Shown here piece after piece: positions 7,804-14,815 of a stretch of 17,935 nt of DNA; position 1 is the stretch's first letter; every line of letters starts with the position of its first letter. This DNA comes from Myxococcota bacterium. GTDB taxonomy: Bacteria; Myxococcota_C; UBA6777. A model generated the notes under the pieces. The model did no database searches and had not been told where the DNA came from. It saw only the letters and a program-made list of their open reading frames with translations. Both the position numbers and the translations under genes were made by a program. The stretch lies in assembly GCA_023150835.1 (NCBI GenBank), contig JAKLKB010000177.1, positions 1 to 17,935 on the forward strand, read 5' to 3'.

Positions 7804-7974
7804 ATTGTTGGGCAGCCACATGGGGCTGCCCCTACGTTTTACGAACGAAGATTAGTGCGTAGACGCCCGATTGTTGGGCAGCCACAGGGGGCTGCCCCTA
7901 CGTTTTACGAACGAAGATTAGTGCGTAGACGCCCGATTGTTGGGCAGCCACAGGGGGCTGTCCCTACGTTTTAC
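7804..7974. repeat. 66-bp tandem repeat array with hairpins, possible bidirectional terminator
   Basis: Units start at 7805, 7871 and 7937; the third is cut off after about 38 bp. Each carries a perfect or near-perfect inverted repeat GGGCAGCC-loop-GGCTGCCC (7810-7831, 7876-7897, 7942-7963), followed by CTACGTTTT. The array lies between the convergent nusB and CBS-domain genes, where the hairpins could stop transcription from either side. The hairpins belong to the same family as those at 77-282. Confidence 0.9.
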
Positions 7975-7999
7975 GATCACACGATGGGCGGATTTCGTA

Positions 8000-8461
8000 T
8001 TAGCGCTTTTTGTTGCGGAGAAAGTCGCCTGCATCGTCGAGGGCTTTGAGGAAGGCGTGAAGTAGGTCATGGGAGGAGATGATGCCGATGGTTTTGCCGG
8101 TCTTGTCGAGGACAGGGAGCGCGTTGAATTTGTGCTCGGTCATCATCTTGAGGGCTTTTTCGAGGGTGTCTTGGGGAGTGACGGTTTTGACTTCGCGGGT
8201 CATGACGTAGCGGACTTCGTAGTCGTCATCGAGGTTGTAAAAGTCATTCCATCCGTCGGGTTCATCGGAGATATCGGGGCGTCGGAGATCGCGATCCGAG
8301 AGGATGCCCACCAATCGGCCCTCTTCTTCGACGAGTAGATGTCGATAACCATCAAGGCGCATCTTAAAAAAGGCCGAACGGACGGACATATCAGGCGGAA
8401 TGGTTTCAGGGTTGGGGGTCATCCATTGGCCAACCGACCAGAGATCTTTGCGCTCTTGCAT
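8000..8461 (-). CDS. CBS-domain pair protein, 153 aa
   Basis: A stand-alone tandem CBS-domain protein, probably cytosolic, of a type that binds adenine nucleotides or related ligands and signals energy state. The first CBS motif is about residues 9-62 (MTPNPETIPPDMSVRSAF to LVGILSDRDLRR). The second is about 83-142 (VMTREVKTVTPQDTLEKAL to TIGIISSHDLLHAF). An acidic linker (SDEPDGWNDFYNLDDDYEV) separates them. The start is the ATG at 8461, with AAGGAG five bases upstream. It is a single gene, convergent with nusB and divergent from the 8805 gene. No fused catalytic or transporter domain is present, so the partner is unknown. Confidence 0.93.
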   Translation of the reverse strand: MQERKDLWSVGQWMTPNPETIPPDMSVRSAFFKMRLDGYRHLLVEEEGRLVGILSDRDLRRPDISDEPDGWNDFYNLDDDYEVRYVMTREVKTVTPQDTLEKALKMMTEHKFNALPVLDKTGKTIGIISSHDLLHAFLKALDDAGDFLRNKKR

Positions 8462-8499
8462 AGGGACTCCTTGTGTTGAGGGTCATGACGATAGTGCAT

Positions 8500-8660
8500 G
8501 GGCCGAGAGGACGGCCTGTTGCATGGTTCGGGGAACGAAGATGGCCTTGGTTGTAAAAGGCCGATGTGTCGTACACGCCGTCGCACAAGGCTGATTCGCG
8601 AAGTGCGCGGTGGTAACGGGCCGATACACGGTGCGTGCGGTTGTGTATAACGTGAAAGGC
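8500..8660. repeat. Degenerate ~30-bp periodicity in the divergent intergenic region
   Basis: The motif (A/G)GGC(C/T)GAT recurs exactly 30 bp apart at 8558, 8588 and 8618. Related copies occur at 8500 (58 bp earlier) and 8706 (88 bp later). The surrounding 30-mers share weak similarity, for example GTGCG and GGTTGT patches. The region contains the promoters for the two divergent neighbours but no clear -35/-10 pair was found. Plus-strand translation gives a 10-residue periodic peptide interrupted by a TGA, so this could be a decayed repeat-coding sequence or a structured RNA region. Confidence 0.45.
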
Positions 8661-8804
8661 GCGGTCTGACAAGTCCACAGCAAGCATCACACCGCTCTTG
8701 GCAAAGAGCCGATGGGTGGGTTAAAAGATTCGTGTTGTGTGCGTTGCGTAAGGCGGCGTGCGAAAGCAGCGAAGCGATAGACTTGTAGTGAGTTGGAGGC
8801 GGAG

Positions 8805-9359
8805 ATGGCGAGACGAGCGGAGTTTGGGAAGCTCAACGTGGGAGATCGATTGTTTGAAGTGCAGTATTACGAGGTGGTGGAGATCGATCGAGAAAAGCGC
8901 GAAGCAGTGTTGCGCAACGAGCGGGGCTATGAGTTGGAAGTGACGCACGACGTGATCGAAGAAGGGATGTACACGGCCAACCAATACAACAGCGAAGAAC
9001 GCCTCCCACGCACGCAGATCGTGGAGATCTTGGAGAACGCCAAAGACACGATCTTCACCGTGAACTTTCACAAACAGCCAAAAGAAAAAGAAGTGTTGGA
9101 AGAAGCGTTGGCGGTGATTCGAGCCGAAGGTACGGGAGATCCGAAGGTGTTTGAGAAACATCTTGGAGAGGCGATTAAGCGCGGCATACACGGCGAAGAA
9201 CGAACCTTGGTGGGATATCTGATCCAGACCGAGCCAAAGATGGGACGCAGCCAAGTGATCGATCTTGAAGCGCCCACCGCCGCCCAACGCATCCGCTTGA
9301 TCGATCATCGCACGATCAATTGGATCGTGATCAAAAATGTGAAATACATCGTCAAGTGA
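8805..9359 (+). CDS. Conserved protein of unknown function, 184 aa
   Basis: I have an impression of having seen similar sequences, with a start like MARRAEFGKLNVGDR and a conserved end around LVGYLIQTEPKMGRS and IDHRTINWIVIKNVKY, but I cannot name a family or function. The protein is soluble, with no signal peptide or membrane span. Residues 1-55 look like a small beta-rich domain (NVGDRLFEVQYYEVVEID, VLRNERGYELEV). Residues 65-135 are charged and helical. Residues 135-184 form a basic segment. The ATG at 8805 has GGAGG five bases upstream. It is monocistronic, facing a convergent zinc-ribbon gene 50 bases away. A nucleic-acid or ribosome-related role is possible from the basic C-terminus, but this is a guess. 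Confidence 0.88.
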   Translation: MARRAEFGKLNVGDRLFEVQYYEVVEIDREKREAVLRNERGYELEVTHDVIEEGMYTANQYNSEERLPRTQIVEILENAKDTIFTVNFHKQPKEKEVLEEALAVIRAEGTGDPKVFEKHLGEAIKRGIHGEERTLVGYLIQTEPKMGRSQVIDLEAPTAAQRIRLIDHRTINWIVIKNVKYIVK

Positions 9360-9409
9360 GCCACGGTGTTTGCTTCGGAACTGGGGGAGGAATCGTTTAT
9401 GAAGTCTTG

Positions 9410-9637
9410 TTAGTGTTTGGGAGGGAGAGGCTCGATGGGGTATTGTTCTTTCCAAGTGTGACGGCAGAGGGGGCATTGGACAAGGCCGGTGGGTCGGCTC
9501 CAAAACAGCACACGGCGTTGTTCGGGGACAGGGCGAACCCATACGCGGCATTGAGGGCATTGGCGGCGAGAGCGGAGTTCGCGCACGACCCACCAGAGGC
9601 CCAAAAACAACAATGCGAAGGGAAGAAGTTTGAACAT
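9410..9637 (-). CDS. Small membrane-anchored zinc-ribbon protein, 75 aa
   Basis: One N-terminal transmembrane segment (residues about 4-19, LLPFALLFLGLWWVV) is followed by a basic stretch and a four-cysteine zinc ribbon. The ribbon is CPQC at 27-30 and CPLC at 55-58, separated by 24 residues. The start is the ATG at 9637, with GAGG upstream. It begins 40 bases after the marC stop on the same strand, so the two may be co-transcribed. The function is unknown; the layout suggests a small metal-binding or protein-interaction module at the inner membrane. Confidence 0.75.
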   Translation of the reverse strand: MFKLLPFALLFLGLWWVVRELRSRRQCPQCRVWVRPVPEQRRVLFWSRPTGLVQCPLCRHTWKEQYPIEPLPPKH

Positions 9638-9677
9638 CGGAGCCTCGTTGTGGGTTGAAGAGGCGCGGGAGCGGGGA

Positions 9678-10334
9678 TTATCCGCGAGTGGCTTGGCGGA
9701 TGACTTCGATCAGGATGGGTTTGCTGCCCGCGATGATGAACTCGACGGCGATCACCATGACGATGAGACCCATGATGCGTTTTGCGACTTTGAGCCCCGT
9801 TTCGCCAAAGAAGGCGATCAATCGGTCGCCTGCGAGCAGGATGATATAGGTCAGAAACAAGATCAACAAGATCGTCGCAATCAAGATGACGAGCTGGATG
9901 TTGCTGTGGGCGTCACGAGTCATGATGATGGCGTTGGAGATCGAGCCGGGACCGCAGATCATCGGGATCCCAAGCGGAGTGATGCCGACGTCAGGGCCTT
10001 TTTGCATGGCGGCTTGTGTTTCGCTTGCGGTGCTTTTGAAGGCGGTGTCTTTGGCTTGAAGCATGTCGTAGCCCATGCCAAAAAACAAAACTCCCCCCGC
10101 GATACGGAAGCCGTGAATGCTCAACCCAAAGAACTTGAAGATCACTTCGCCCAAAACCACAAAGATCACCAACGTGATCGCCGCCGTCAGCGTCGCCTTG
10201 AACGCAATCTGCCGCTTTAACGTTCGATCAAGACCCTCCGTCAAACCCACAAAAACAGGAGCCACCGCCAGCGGATTGATCAAAGAAAAAAAACTCGAAA
10301 AAGCCAAAAGAAAAAAACTCAAATACATCGTCAT
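9678..10334 (-). CDS. MarC family integral membrane protein
   Basis: A member of the MarC/UPF0056 family of six-helix inner-membrane proteins whose substrate is not established. Residues 1-218 show hydrophobic segments near 5-30 (FFLLAFSSFFSLINPLAVAPVF), 45-70, 75-92, 130-140, 150-175 and 185-212. The family features NPLAVAPVF and GITPLGIPMICGPGSIS are present. The ATG at 10334 was chosen because AAGGAG lies nine bases upstream; an in-frame extension to 10394 has none. Its ATG overlaps a TGA of the upstream minus-strand frame (ATGA). Codon usage flips near 10090: G-ending codons (GCG, GTG, TTG, ACG) before, C-ending (GCC, ACC, GTC, CTC) after. Confidence 0.93.
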   Translation of the reverse strand: MTMYLSFFLLAFSSFFSLINPLAVAPVFVGLTEGLDRTLKRQIAFKATLTAAITLVIFVVLGEVIFKFFGLSIHGFRIAGGVLFFGMGYDMLQAKDTAFKSTASETQAAMQKGPDVGITPLGIPMICGPGSISNAIIMTRDAHSNIQLVILIATILLILFLTYIILLAGDRLIAFFGETGLKVAKRIMGLIVMVIAVEFIIAGSKPILIEVIRQATRG

Positions 10335-10790
10335 CGCAAACAACTCCTTCTGTTCGGCGTGCGAAATAGACCGATACATCGGTGCTTTTTGCACTCCTTG
10401 GCGCTTTCCTTGGCGCAGGGGGATTCAGCGCGCAAAGCAATAATCACCGCTCGATCAAAAATCAAGAAGAGTCCACGGAAAGCACGGAAAGCACGGAAAG
10501 GGGCAGAAAAGGGGGGCAGGAAAAGGCGTTCGCTCAACCATGAGAGGTACTCTCGAAGCAAGTCTTTGTTGTGGGATGGTTGGCGATCTGTGATCTCGGT
10601 GGGTTTTTCGGTGCTGATGTGTTGGTGCCAGAAGGTATGGTGATTTTCGGGATCGTATGTATTGGAAGCGCCCTTGCTGTGTGGAGAATTCCAGATCAAG
10701 CGGTATCGTTCGTTCTTTTCTGTGGCGGGCCATCGGTGAGCGGCTTGTTGTACTGCGAACGCATTGATCCTGCGAACGTTTGAGATTCGG
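10331..10790 (-). pseudogene. C-terminal part of a frameshifted small gene
   Basis: In the frame shifted by one base from the 84-residue ORF upstream, the sequence is protein-like over about 80 residues. It includes RRINAFAVQQAAHRWPATEK and then HQHISTEKPTEITDRQPSHN and a Leu-rich helix (LLREYLSWLSERL). It has no good start codon of its own; a TTG at 10699 overlaps the TGA of the upstream ORF. The simplest reading is one gene split by an indel near 10770-10790. After about residue 85 it runs into a CACGGAAAG repeat (10474-10500), so the true C-terminus may be eroded. I do not recognise the family. Confidence 0.4.
10474..10500. repeat. Three 9-bp tandem repeats
   Basis: CACGGAAAG occurs three times in a row (10474-10482, 10483-10491, 10492-10500). 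Related GCACACGGAAAGCAC occurs at about 7786-7800 after nusB. This is a simple-sequence element inside the decayed gene region. Confidence 0.85.
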
Positions 10791-10950
10791 GAGTATGCAC
10801 GGATCGCGCAGGCAAACGTTGTGTTCGTGTGGCTTCTTTGATCTTCTCCTCAGACAGCATCGGAAGCCGTTCGTGTGGGGGAACATCGTTTTGTTGGGGG
10901 CGGAAGAGGCCTTTTGCGGATGGCCCGAGGGTGTGTAGTTGGAGCGTCAT
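10696..10950 (-). CDS. Hypothetical 84-aa protein, probably the 5' part of a frameshifted gene
   Basis: The ATG at 10950 has a near-ideal ribosome binding site (AAGGAG, six bases upstream), so translation very likely starts here. The product opens MTLQLHTLGPSAKGLFRPQQ and contains LSEEKIKEATRTQRLPARS. It is hydrophilic, with no membrane span. The last 25 or so residues read poorly, while the alternative frame over the same bases is protein-like, pointing to a frameshift. It lies 65 bases downstream of ccoS on the same strand and could be read from the cbb3 assembly operon. Function unknown. Confidence 0.5.
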   Translation of the reverse strand: MTLQLHTLGPSAKGLFRPQQNDVPPHERLPMLSEEKIKEATRTQRLPARSVHTPESQTFAGSMRSQYNKPLTDGPPQKRTNDTA

Positions 10951-11015
10951 AAAAAACTCCTTTTTTTCGATGGGTGCGCTGGTTATGGTATGAAATACAA
11001 GCGTATAGCTCTGAT

Positions 11016-11249
11016 CTATTTTTGTTCATCGTTTGGTGTGTGAAAGGGCGGAGGATGCGGGTGGGTTGGAGGAGTTGTGTGGTTGGGAGGGTTCGTTTTT
11101 TTGGTGTGTTTGTTTTCATCGAAGAGGATGCGCATGGCGGGTGTATCGAGGTCATCGAACTGGCCATTTTTGGCGGCCCAAACGAAGAAGCCGACAGCAG
11201 AGGCAGAGAAAAGCAAGGCAAGGGGGAGGACAAGGTAAAGCGCTTCCAT
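11016..11249 (-). CDS. ccoS: cbb3-type oxidase assembly protein CcoS
   Basis: A small inner-membrane protein needed for incorporating haem and copper cofactors into the catalytic subunit of cbb3 oxidase. Residues about 3-25 form a single membrane helix (MEALYLVLPLALLFSASAVG). The family motif WAAKNGQFDDLDTPAMRILFDE follows. The 77 residues end in a His/Pro/Thr-rich tail that may bind metal or be simply low complexity. The ATG at 11249 has AAAGGA nine bases upstream. It lies 27 bases after the ccoI stop and is the last clear gene of the operon. Confidence 0.95.
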   Translation of the reverse strand: MEALYLVLPLALLFSASAVGFFVWAAKNGQFDDLDTPAMRILFDENKHTKKTNPPNHTTPPTHPHPPPFHTPNDEQK

Positions 11250-11276
11250 GAAGCAGGTTCCTTTCGATGGATCGCG

Positions 11277-13940
11277 TCAAGATGACGAGAGCGCGGAGTG
11301 TGGGGGAAGTATGGGGCAAGCCGCGTTGGGATCGACGGCAGCAGTTGTGGGGAAAGTATAGGCGCGAAAAGAGAGGGTGACGACGGTGAGAGAAGAAAGG
11401 GGCATGAGGATGGCGGCGGCCAAAGGGCCGATCATTCCGGCGACAGCGAGGGTTGCGCCGAGGATATTGTAGGAGAGAGAGAAGCGGAGATTGCGTCGGA
11501 TGGCGTGGAGGGTGTGTTGTGCGCCGTCAAGAAGCTCGTGAAGAGGCGTCATGCCGGGGCGCGAAAGGAAGATATCTGCGATGGCAAGGCAGGCTTCTGC
11601 GCCTCCGTGAACGCCGATACCGACGGTTGCAGCGGAGAGTGCAGCGGCATCATTGACGCCATCGCCGACCATGACGACAGGAGCGGGGGTTTGGTTGACG
11701 ATGCGCAGTTTGTCTTCGGGAGATAGGCCACCGTGACAGCGTTGCAAGTCGATCTGAAGGCGTTTGGCGACAGCGTGGACGACGTGCGGATGATCACCCG
11801 AAAGGATACCGATACGCCAGCCTTTGCGTTGGAGGGTTTGGAGCGTGGAAGCGGCGTCTTTGCGGATCGGATCGCCAAGCGCAACGATGGCGGCGATCTG
11901 TTGGTTGACGGCGATCAGGGCGGGTGTAAGGGCGTCTTGGGTGATGGTCTCAAGGGTGACTTCGGCCTGCGGGGGCAGAGGCCCAAAGCGGCGAACAAAA
12001 GCCGAAGGAGAAAGCACCGCAAGAGTATCGTTGCCGAAACGTGCGGTGATGCCTTCGCCGACGGTGTATTGGACATCGGAAAGGCCGGTTGTTTGGGATT
12101 GAGGGAGAGCCTGCGCGAGTGCGAGAGCGATGGGATGGGCGATCTGGGATTCGAGGGCTTGGACGAGTGCAGGCAAAGAAGGCTGCCCGTCGTGTTCGGT
12201 CGGAAGTTCGGCGATCGGATGGGGAATGGGCGAGAAGATGGCGGAAGATGCAGGAGTGTTGGGATATGGATGGGGTGTTGAAGCGTCGGAGAGTCGGGTG
12301 GTGCCAAACCATTGGATGAGGCGGAAGTTGCCTTCGGTGAGCGTGCCGGTTTTGTCGAGCCAGAGCGTGCCGGGAGTGGCGAGGGATTCGAGGAGCGCGC
12401 CGCCTTTGATCAGGATGCCACGTCGTGCAGCACGCCCGATGCTAACGCCGATGGCAAGGGGCGTTGCGAGAGCCAGAGCGCAAGGGCAACAGATGACCAA
12501 GAGCGCGACGGCGTGTTCGAGAGCAAGGGAGGGATCGAGGTATGACCACAAGATCGCCGTGATGATCGCAAGGATCACCACCACCACCACAAAGCGACCC
12601 GCGAGGCGATCGGCGAGTTGGACGATGGGAGCGCGTTTTTGACTGGTTTCTTCGACTTCGCGCAAAAGCTGTCCGAGGCGAGTTTCGCTGCCAGCGCGTT
12701 GGATGGTCACACGAACAACGGCGCTCAAATTGAGCGTACCCGCGAAGATCGAGTCGCCTTCGTTGCGGTGTGTGGGGCGAGATTCACCCGTTAGGATCGC
12801 GCTATCGATCAGGGTGTGGCCTTGGCAGATCAGGCCGTCTGCGGGGAAGGTTTCACCTGCGAGGACTTCGACGATATCGCCCGATTGAAGGGCTTCGACA
12901 GAGACGGATTGTCGCTGTTCACCGTTGATTCGCGTGGCACGCGATGGAGAGAGGCTGTAGAGCAACTCGGTGGCTTGTGCAGCCATCCGTTGCTGGCGGC
13001 GTTGCAGCCACCGCCCAACAAGCAAGAGGAAGATCAGGGCCGTCACCGAATCGAAGTAGATCTCGCCGTGTCCGCGAAAAGTGTTGACGGCCCCCGAGAG
13101 AAAGCCGGCAGCCAAGCCCAACGCGATCGGTTGGTCGATATGCAGGCTTTGCGCACGCAAGGCCCCGATCGCGCTGCGAAAGAACAATGATCCTCCCCAG
13201 ATCATCGACGGGATGGTGAGCAAAAAGCTGATCCAGCGAAAGAGGTTGCGATAAGCGGGTTCCATGCCGGAGAATATGCCGCTGTAGAGGGCAAAAGCCA
13301 ACAGCATGACGTTTCCCGCCACAGCCCCCGTCAAAGCGATGCGGATCAACATCTGCCGATCTTCTTTTTGTTGATGGGAGCCCTTGTAGAGATCGCGGTA
13401 GGGATGGGGCAGATAACCAAGGCGATCTAAGAAGATCGCGATCTGTGAAAGGCGTTGGTGTTCGGGATTCCAGATCAAGCGCAAAGCGGATCGGCGAAAG
13501 TCGACCCGCGCTTCGTGAACCCCCGCGAGAAGAGAAGGCAACTTTTCGAGCAGCCAGATACATGCGGCACAATGGATGCCTTCGAGATAAAGTTCGATCT
13601 CTTGAAGCTGGCTGTTTTTGTATGGTTGTGTGTAGAGCTTTTGAAACACAGCATCGTCGAAGTGAGCGTATGGTTCGGGTTCTTGGGCGGCTTGGGGTCG
13701 TGTGGGCTTTCCTTGGAGCGTTTGAGCATAGAGCGCCTCAAGACCGTGTTTGTTGAGCAACAAAGCGGCCATCTCGCAGCCGTTGCAGCAGTATTGGGCT
13801 GTTCGGTCGGCACGCAACAAGCCCTTGGGGACGGGCAGACCACAGTGATCGCAAGGGATCTCGCCGTTTGAGGGAGCGGGCGGATCGGCGGTGGGAGCAA
13901 TGGAGTCGGTGGGTGGGCTGTTGGGCTTGGTGGATGTCAA
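11277..13940 (-). CDS. ccoI: Copper-transporting P1B-type ATPase CcoI/FixI
   Basis: CcoI exports copper across the inner membrane for cbb3 oxidase assembly. In order it has a PF12156-like N-terminal metal site (CDHCG with Cys30/Cys33 and YCCNGC at 50-55), an HMA domain with GIHCAAC (Cys124/Cys127), and membrane helices. Then come the actuator motif TGES, the ion-path motif CPC in VICCPCALALATPLAIG, the phosphorylation motif DKTGT, an HP motif in the nucleotide domain, and GDGVNDAAAL. The nucleotide domain carries a Pro/Ser-rich insertion of about 35 residues after DKTGTLTEGNFRL. No suitable ATG exists: the TTG at 13940, with AAGGA eight bases upstream, is the likely start. A longer frame to 14153 overlaps the upstream gene and adds low-complexity sequence. 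887 residues. Confidence 0.94.
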   Translation of the reverse strand: MTSTKPNSPPTDSIAPTADPPAPSNGEIPCDHCGLPVPKGLLRADRTAQYCCNGCEMAALLLNKHGLEALYAQTLQGKPTRPQAAQEPEPYAHFDDAVFQKLYTQPYKNSQLQEIELYLEGIHCAACIWLLEKLPSLLAGVHEARVDFRRSALRLIWNPEHQRLSQIAIFLDRLGYLPHPYRDLYKGSHQQKEDRQMLIRIALTGAVAGNVMLLAFALYSGIFSGMEPAYRNLFRWISFLLTIPSMIWGGSLFFRSAIGALRAQSLHIDQPIALGLAAGFLSGAVNTFRGHGEIYFDSVTALIFLLLVGRWLQRRQQRMAAQATELLYSLSPSRATRINGEQRQSVSVEALQSGDIVEVLAGETFPADGLICQGHTLIDSAILTGESRPTHRNEGDSIFAGTLNLSAVVRVTIQRAGSETRLGQLLREVEETSQKRAPIVQLADRLAGRFVVVVVILAIITAILWSYLDPSLALEHAVALLVICCPCALALATPLAIGVSIGRAARRGILIKGGALLESLATPGTLWLDKTGTLTEGNFRLIQWFGTTRLSDASTPHPYPNTPASSAIFSPIPHPIAELPTEHDGQPSLPALVQALESQIAHPIALALAQALPQSQTTGLSDVQYTVGEGITARFGNDTLAVLSPSAFVRRFGPLPPQAEVTLETITQDALTPALIAVNQQIAAIVALGDPIRKDAASTLQTLQRKGWRIGILSGDHPHVVHAVAKRLQIDLQRCHGGLSPEDKLRIVNQTPAPVVMVGDGVNDAAALSAATVGIGVHGGAEACLAIADIFLSRPGMTPLHELLDGAQHTLHAIRRNLRFSLSYNILGATLAVAGMIGPLAAAILMPLSSLTVVTLSFRAYTFPTTAAVDPNAACPILPPHSALSSS

Positions 13941-13944
13941 GAAG

Positions 13945-14793
13945 TCAGTCCTTTTTCGGGTTGTGGGGCTTGAGAGGCCGAGAAGTTGGGCGCGGTGGTG
14001 AGGAGAGGCAAGGGGCGGGTGTTTCGGGCTTGCGGATGCGCGGATCGAGGATTGGGTCGGTATCGTAAGCGGGCGGAAGTAGAGGGGCGTGAGAGTGGCG
14101 ATGGGAGTGGGTGTTGGGGAATAGAGCGATCTTGGCGCGTTGGGAAAAGGCAAGCCCGCCGATGACGATCAAAGCGATCGCACTCAAGCGCGGAACCCAC
14201 GCACCAAGGGCAAGGCTGAGGCGTCGGATGCCAAGGCCAAGCGCAAGCAAGGCAGGGACAGTACCCGCCCAAAAAGCGTACATGACCAACGCACCACGTA
14301 TGGGATCGCCCGTGGAAGCGGCGCTGACAACGAAGGCATACAACCAGCCGCATGGAAGGGCGGTTGTGAGCAAGCCTAACCACAAAGCACGTCGATGGTT
14401 CGGCTGTTCGCGGAGCGTTTTGTAGGCGAGAAAGACGATGCGTTGAAAGCCCGCAGGGAGGCGTGTTTGGAGCGAGAGGTAGCCGCTTTGTTGGGCAAGC
14501 ATCCCAAGGCCCCAAAGGATCAACAAGATCCCCGTGATGTAGAGCGCGGCGTGTTGGAATCCCGCAAAAGCGCCGAGGCGATTGAGGCCCGCTCCCACAA
14601 GACCCGCGAGCGCTCCAAGAGCGGTGTACGTCAGCAGCCGCCCGAGATGATAAGCCGTATGTGCGCCGATACCGCCTTGTTTTCCATCGCCTTGGTCGCC
14701 TGCGTAAAAGGCCACAAATCCCCCGCACATCCCGACACAATGGAGGCTACCGATCAAACTCGCAAGAAAGACACTACCAAGAAGAGATCCCAT
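13945..14793 (-). CDS. DsbD_2/SafE-like membrane protein of the cbb3 assembly operon
   Basis: An integral membrane protein of the sulfite exporter TauE/SafE (DsbD_2-like) type that recurs in ccoGHIS clusters. A role in copper or thiol handling is inferred from context, not shown. The N-terminus has a membrane helix with HCVGMCGG (residues 17-24), and a second conserved LPCGWLY lies near residue 142. About six membrane segments are visible. After the last helix is a His-rich cluster (HSHRHSH) and a Pro-rich cytosolic or periplasmic tail of about 50 residues. The ATG at 14793 has AAGGA upstream; the frame extends further up to 15045 but inside ccoH. The stop is four bases before the ccoI TTG, implying coupling. 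Confidence 0.88.
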   Translation of the reverse strand: MGSLLGSVFLASLIGSLHCVGMCGGFVAFYAGDQGDGKQGGIGAHTAYHLGRLLTYTALGALAGLVGAGLNRLGAFAGFQHAALYITGILLILWGLGMLAQQSGYLSLQTRLPAGFQRIVFLAYKTLREQPNHRRALWLGLLTTALPCGWLYAFVVSAASTGDPIRGALVMYAFWAGTVPALLALGLGIRRLSLALGAWVPRLSAIALIVIGGLAFSQRAKIALFPNTHSHRHSHAPLLPPAYDTDPILDPRIRKPETPAPCLSSPPRPTSRPLKPHNPKKD

Positions 14794-14815
14794 CAAAAGC
14801 CATCCTTTCGGTGCG

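Noticed and set aside
7804-7974. CRISPR array
   Set aside because: The 66-bp units are repeated throughout with no variable spacers. The same applies to the 41-bp array, whose units are contiguous.
8406-8690. Minus-strand open frame of 94 codons in the 8462-8804 gap, with a 10-residue periodicity
   Set aside because: It overlaps the start of the CBS-domain gene in another frame and lacks a ribosome binding site. Its periodicity follows from the 30-bp DNA repeat, and other frames show the same effect.
9630-10220. Plus-strand open frame of 196 codons opposite marC
   Set aside because: It is an Asp/His-rich shadow of the MarC membrane protein with no start signal; the opposite strand carries a clear family member.
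10455-10886. Minus-strand open frame of 143 codons
   Set aside because: It competes with the frame started at 10950, which has a strong ribosome binding site, and with the protein-like frame ending at 10331. Its own composition is Arg/Ser/Pro-rich without motifs.
11733-12281. Plus-strand frames opposite ccoI
   Set aside because: They are antisense to an intact P-type ATPase with all motifs in order; no independent support.
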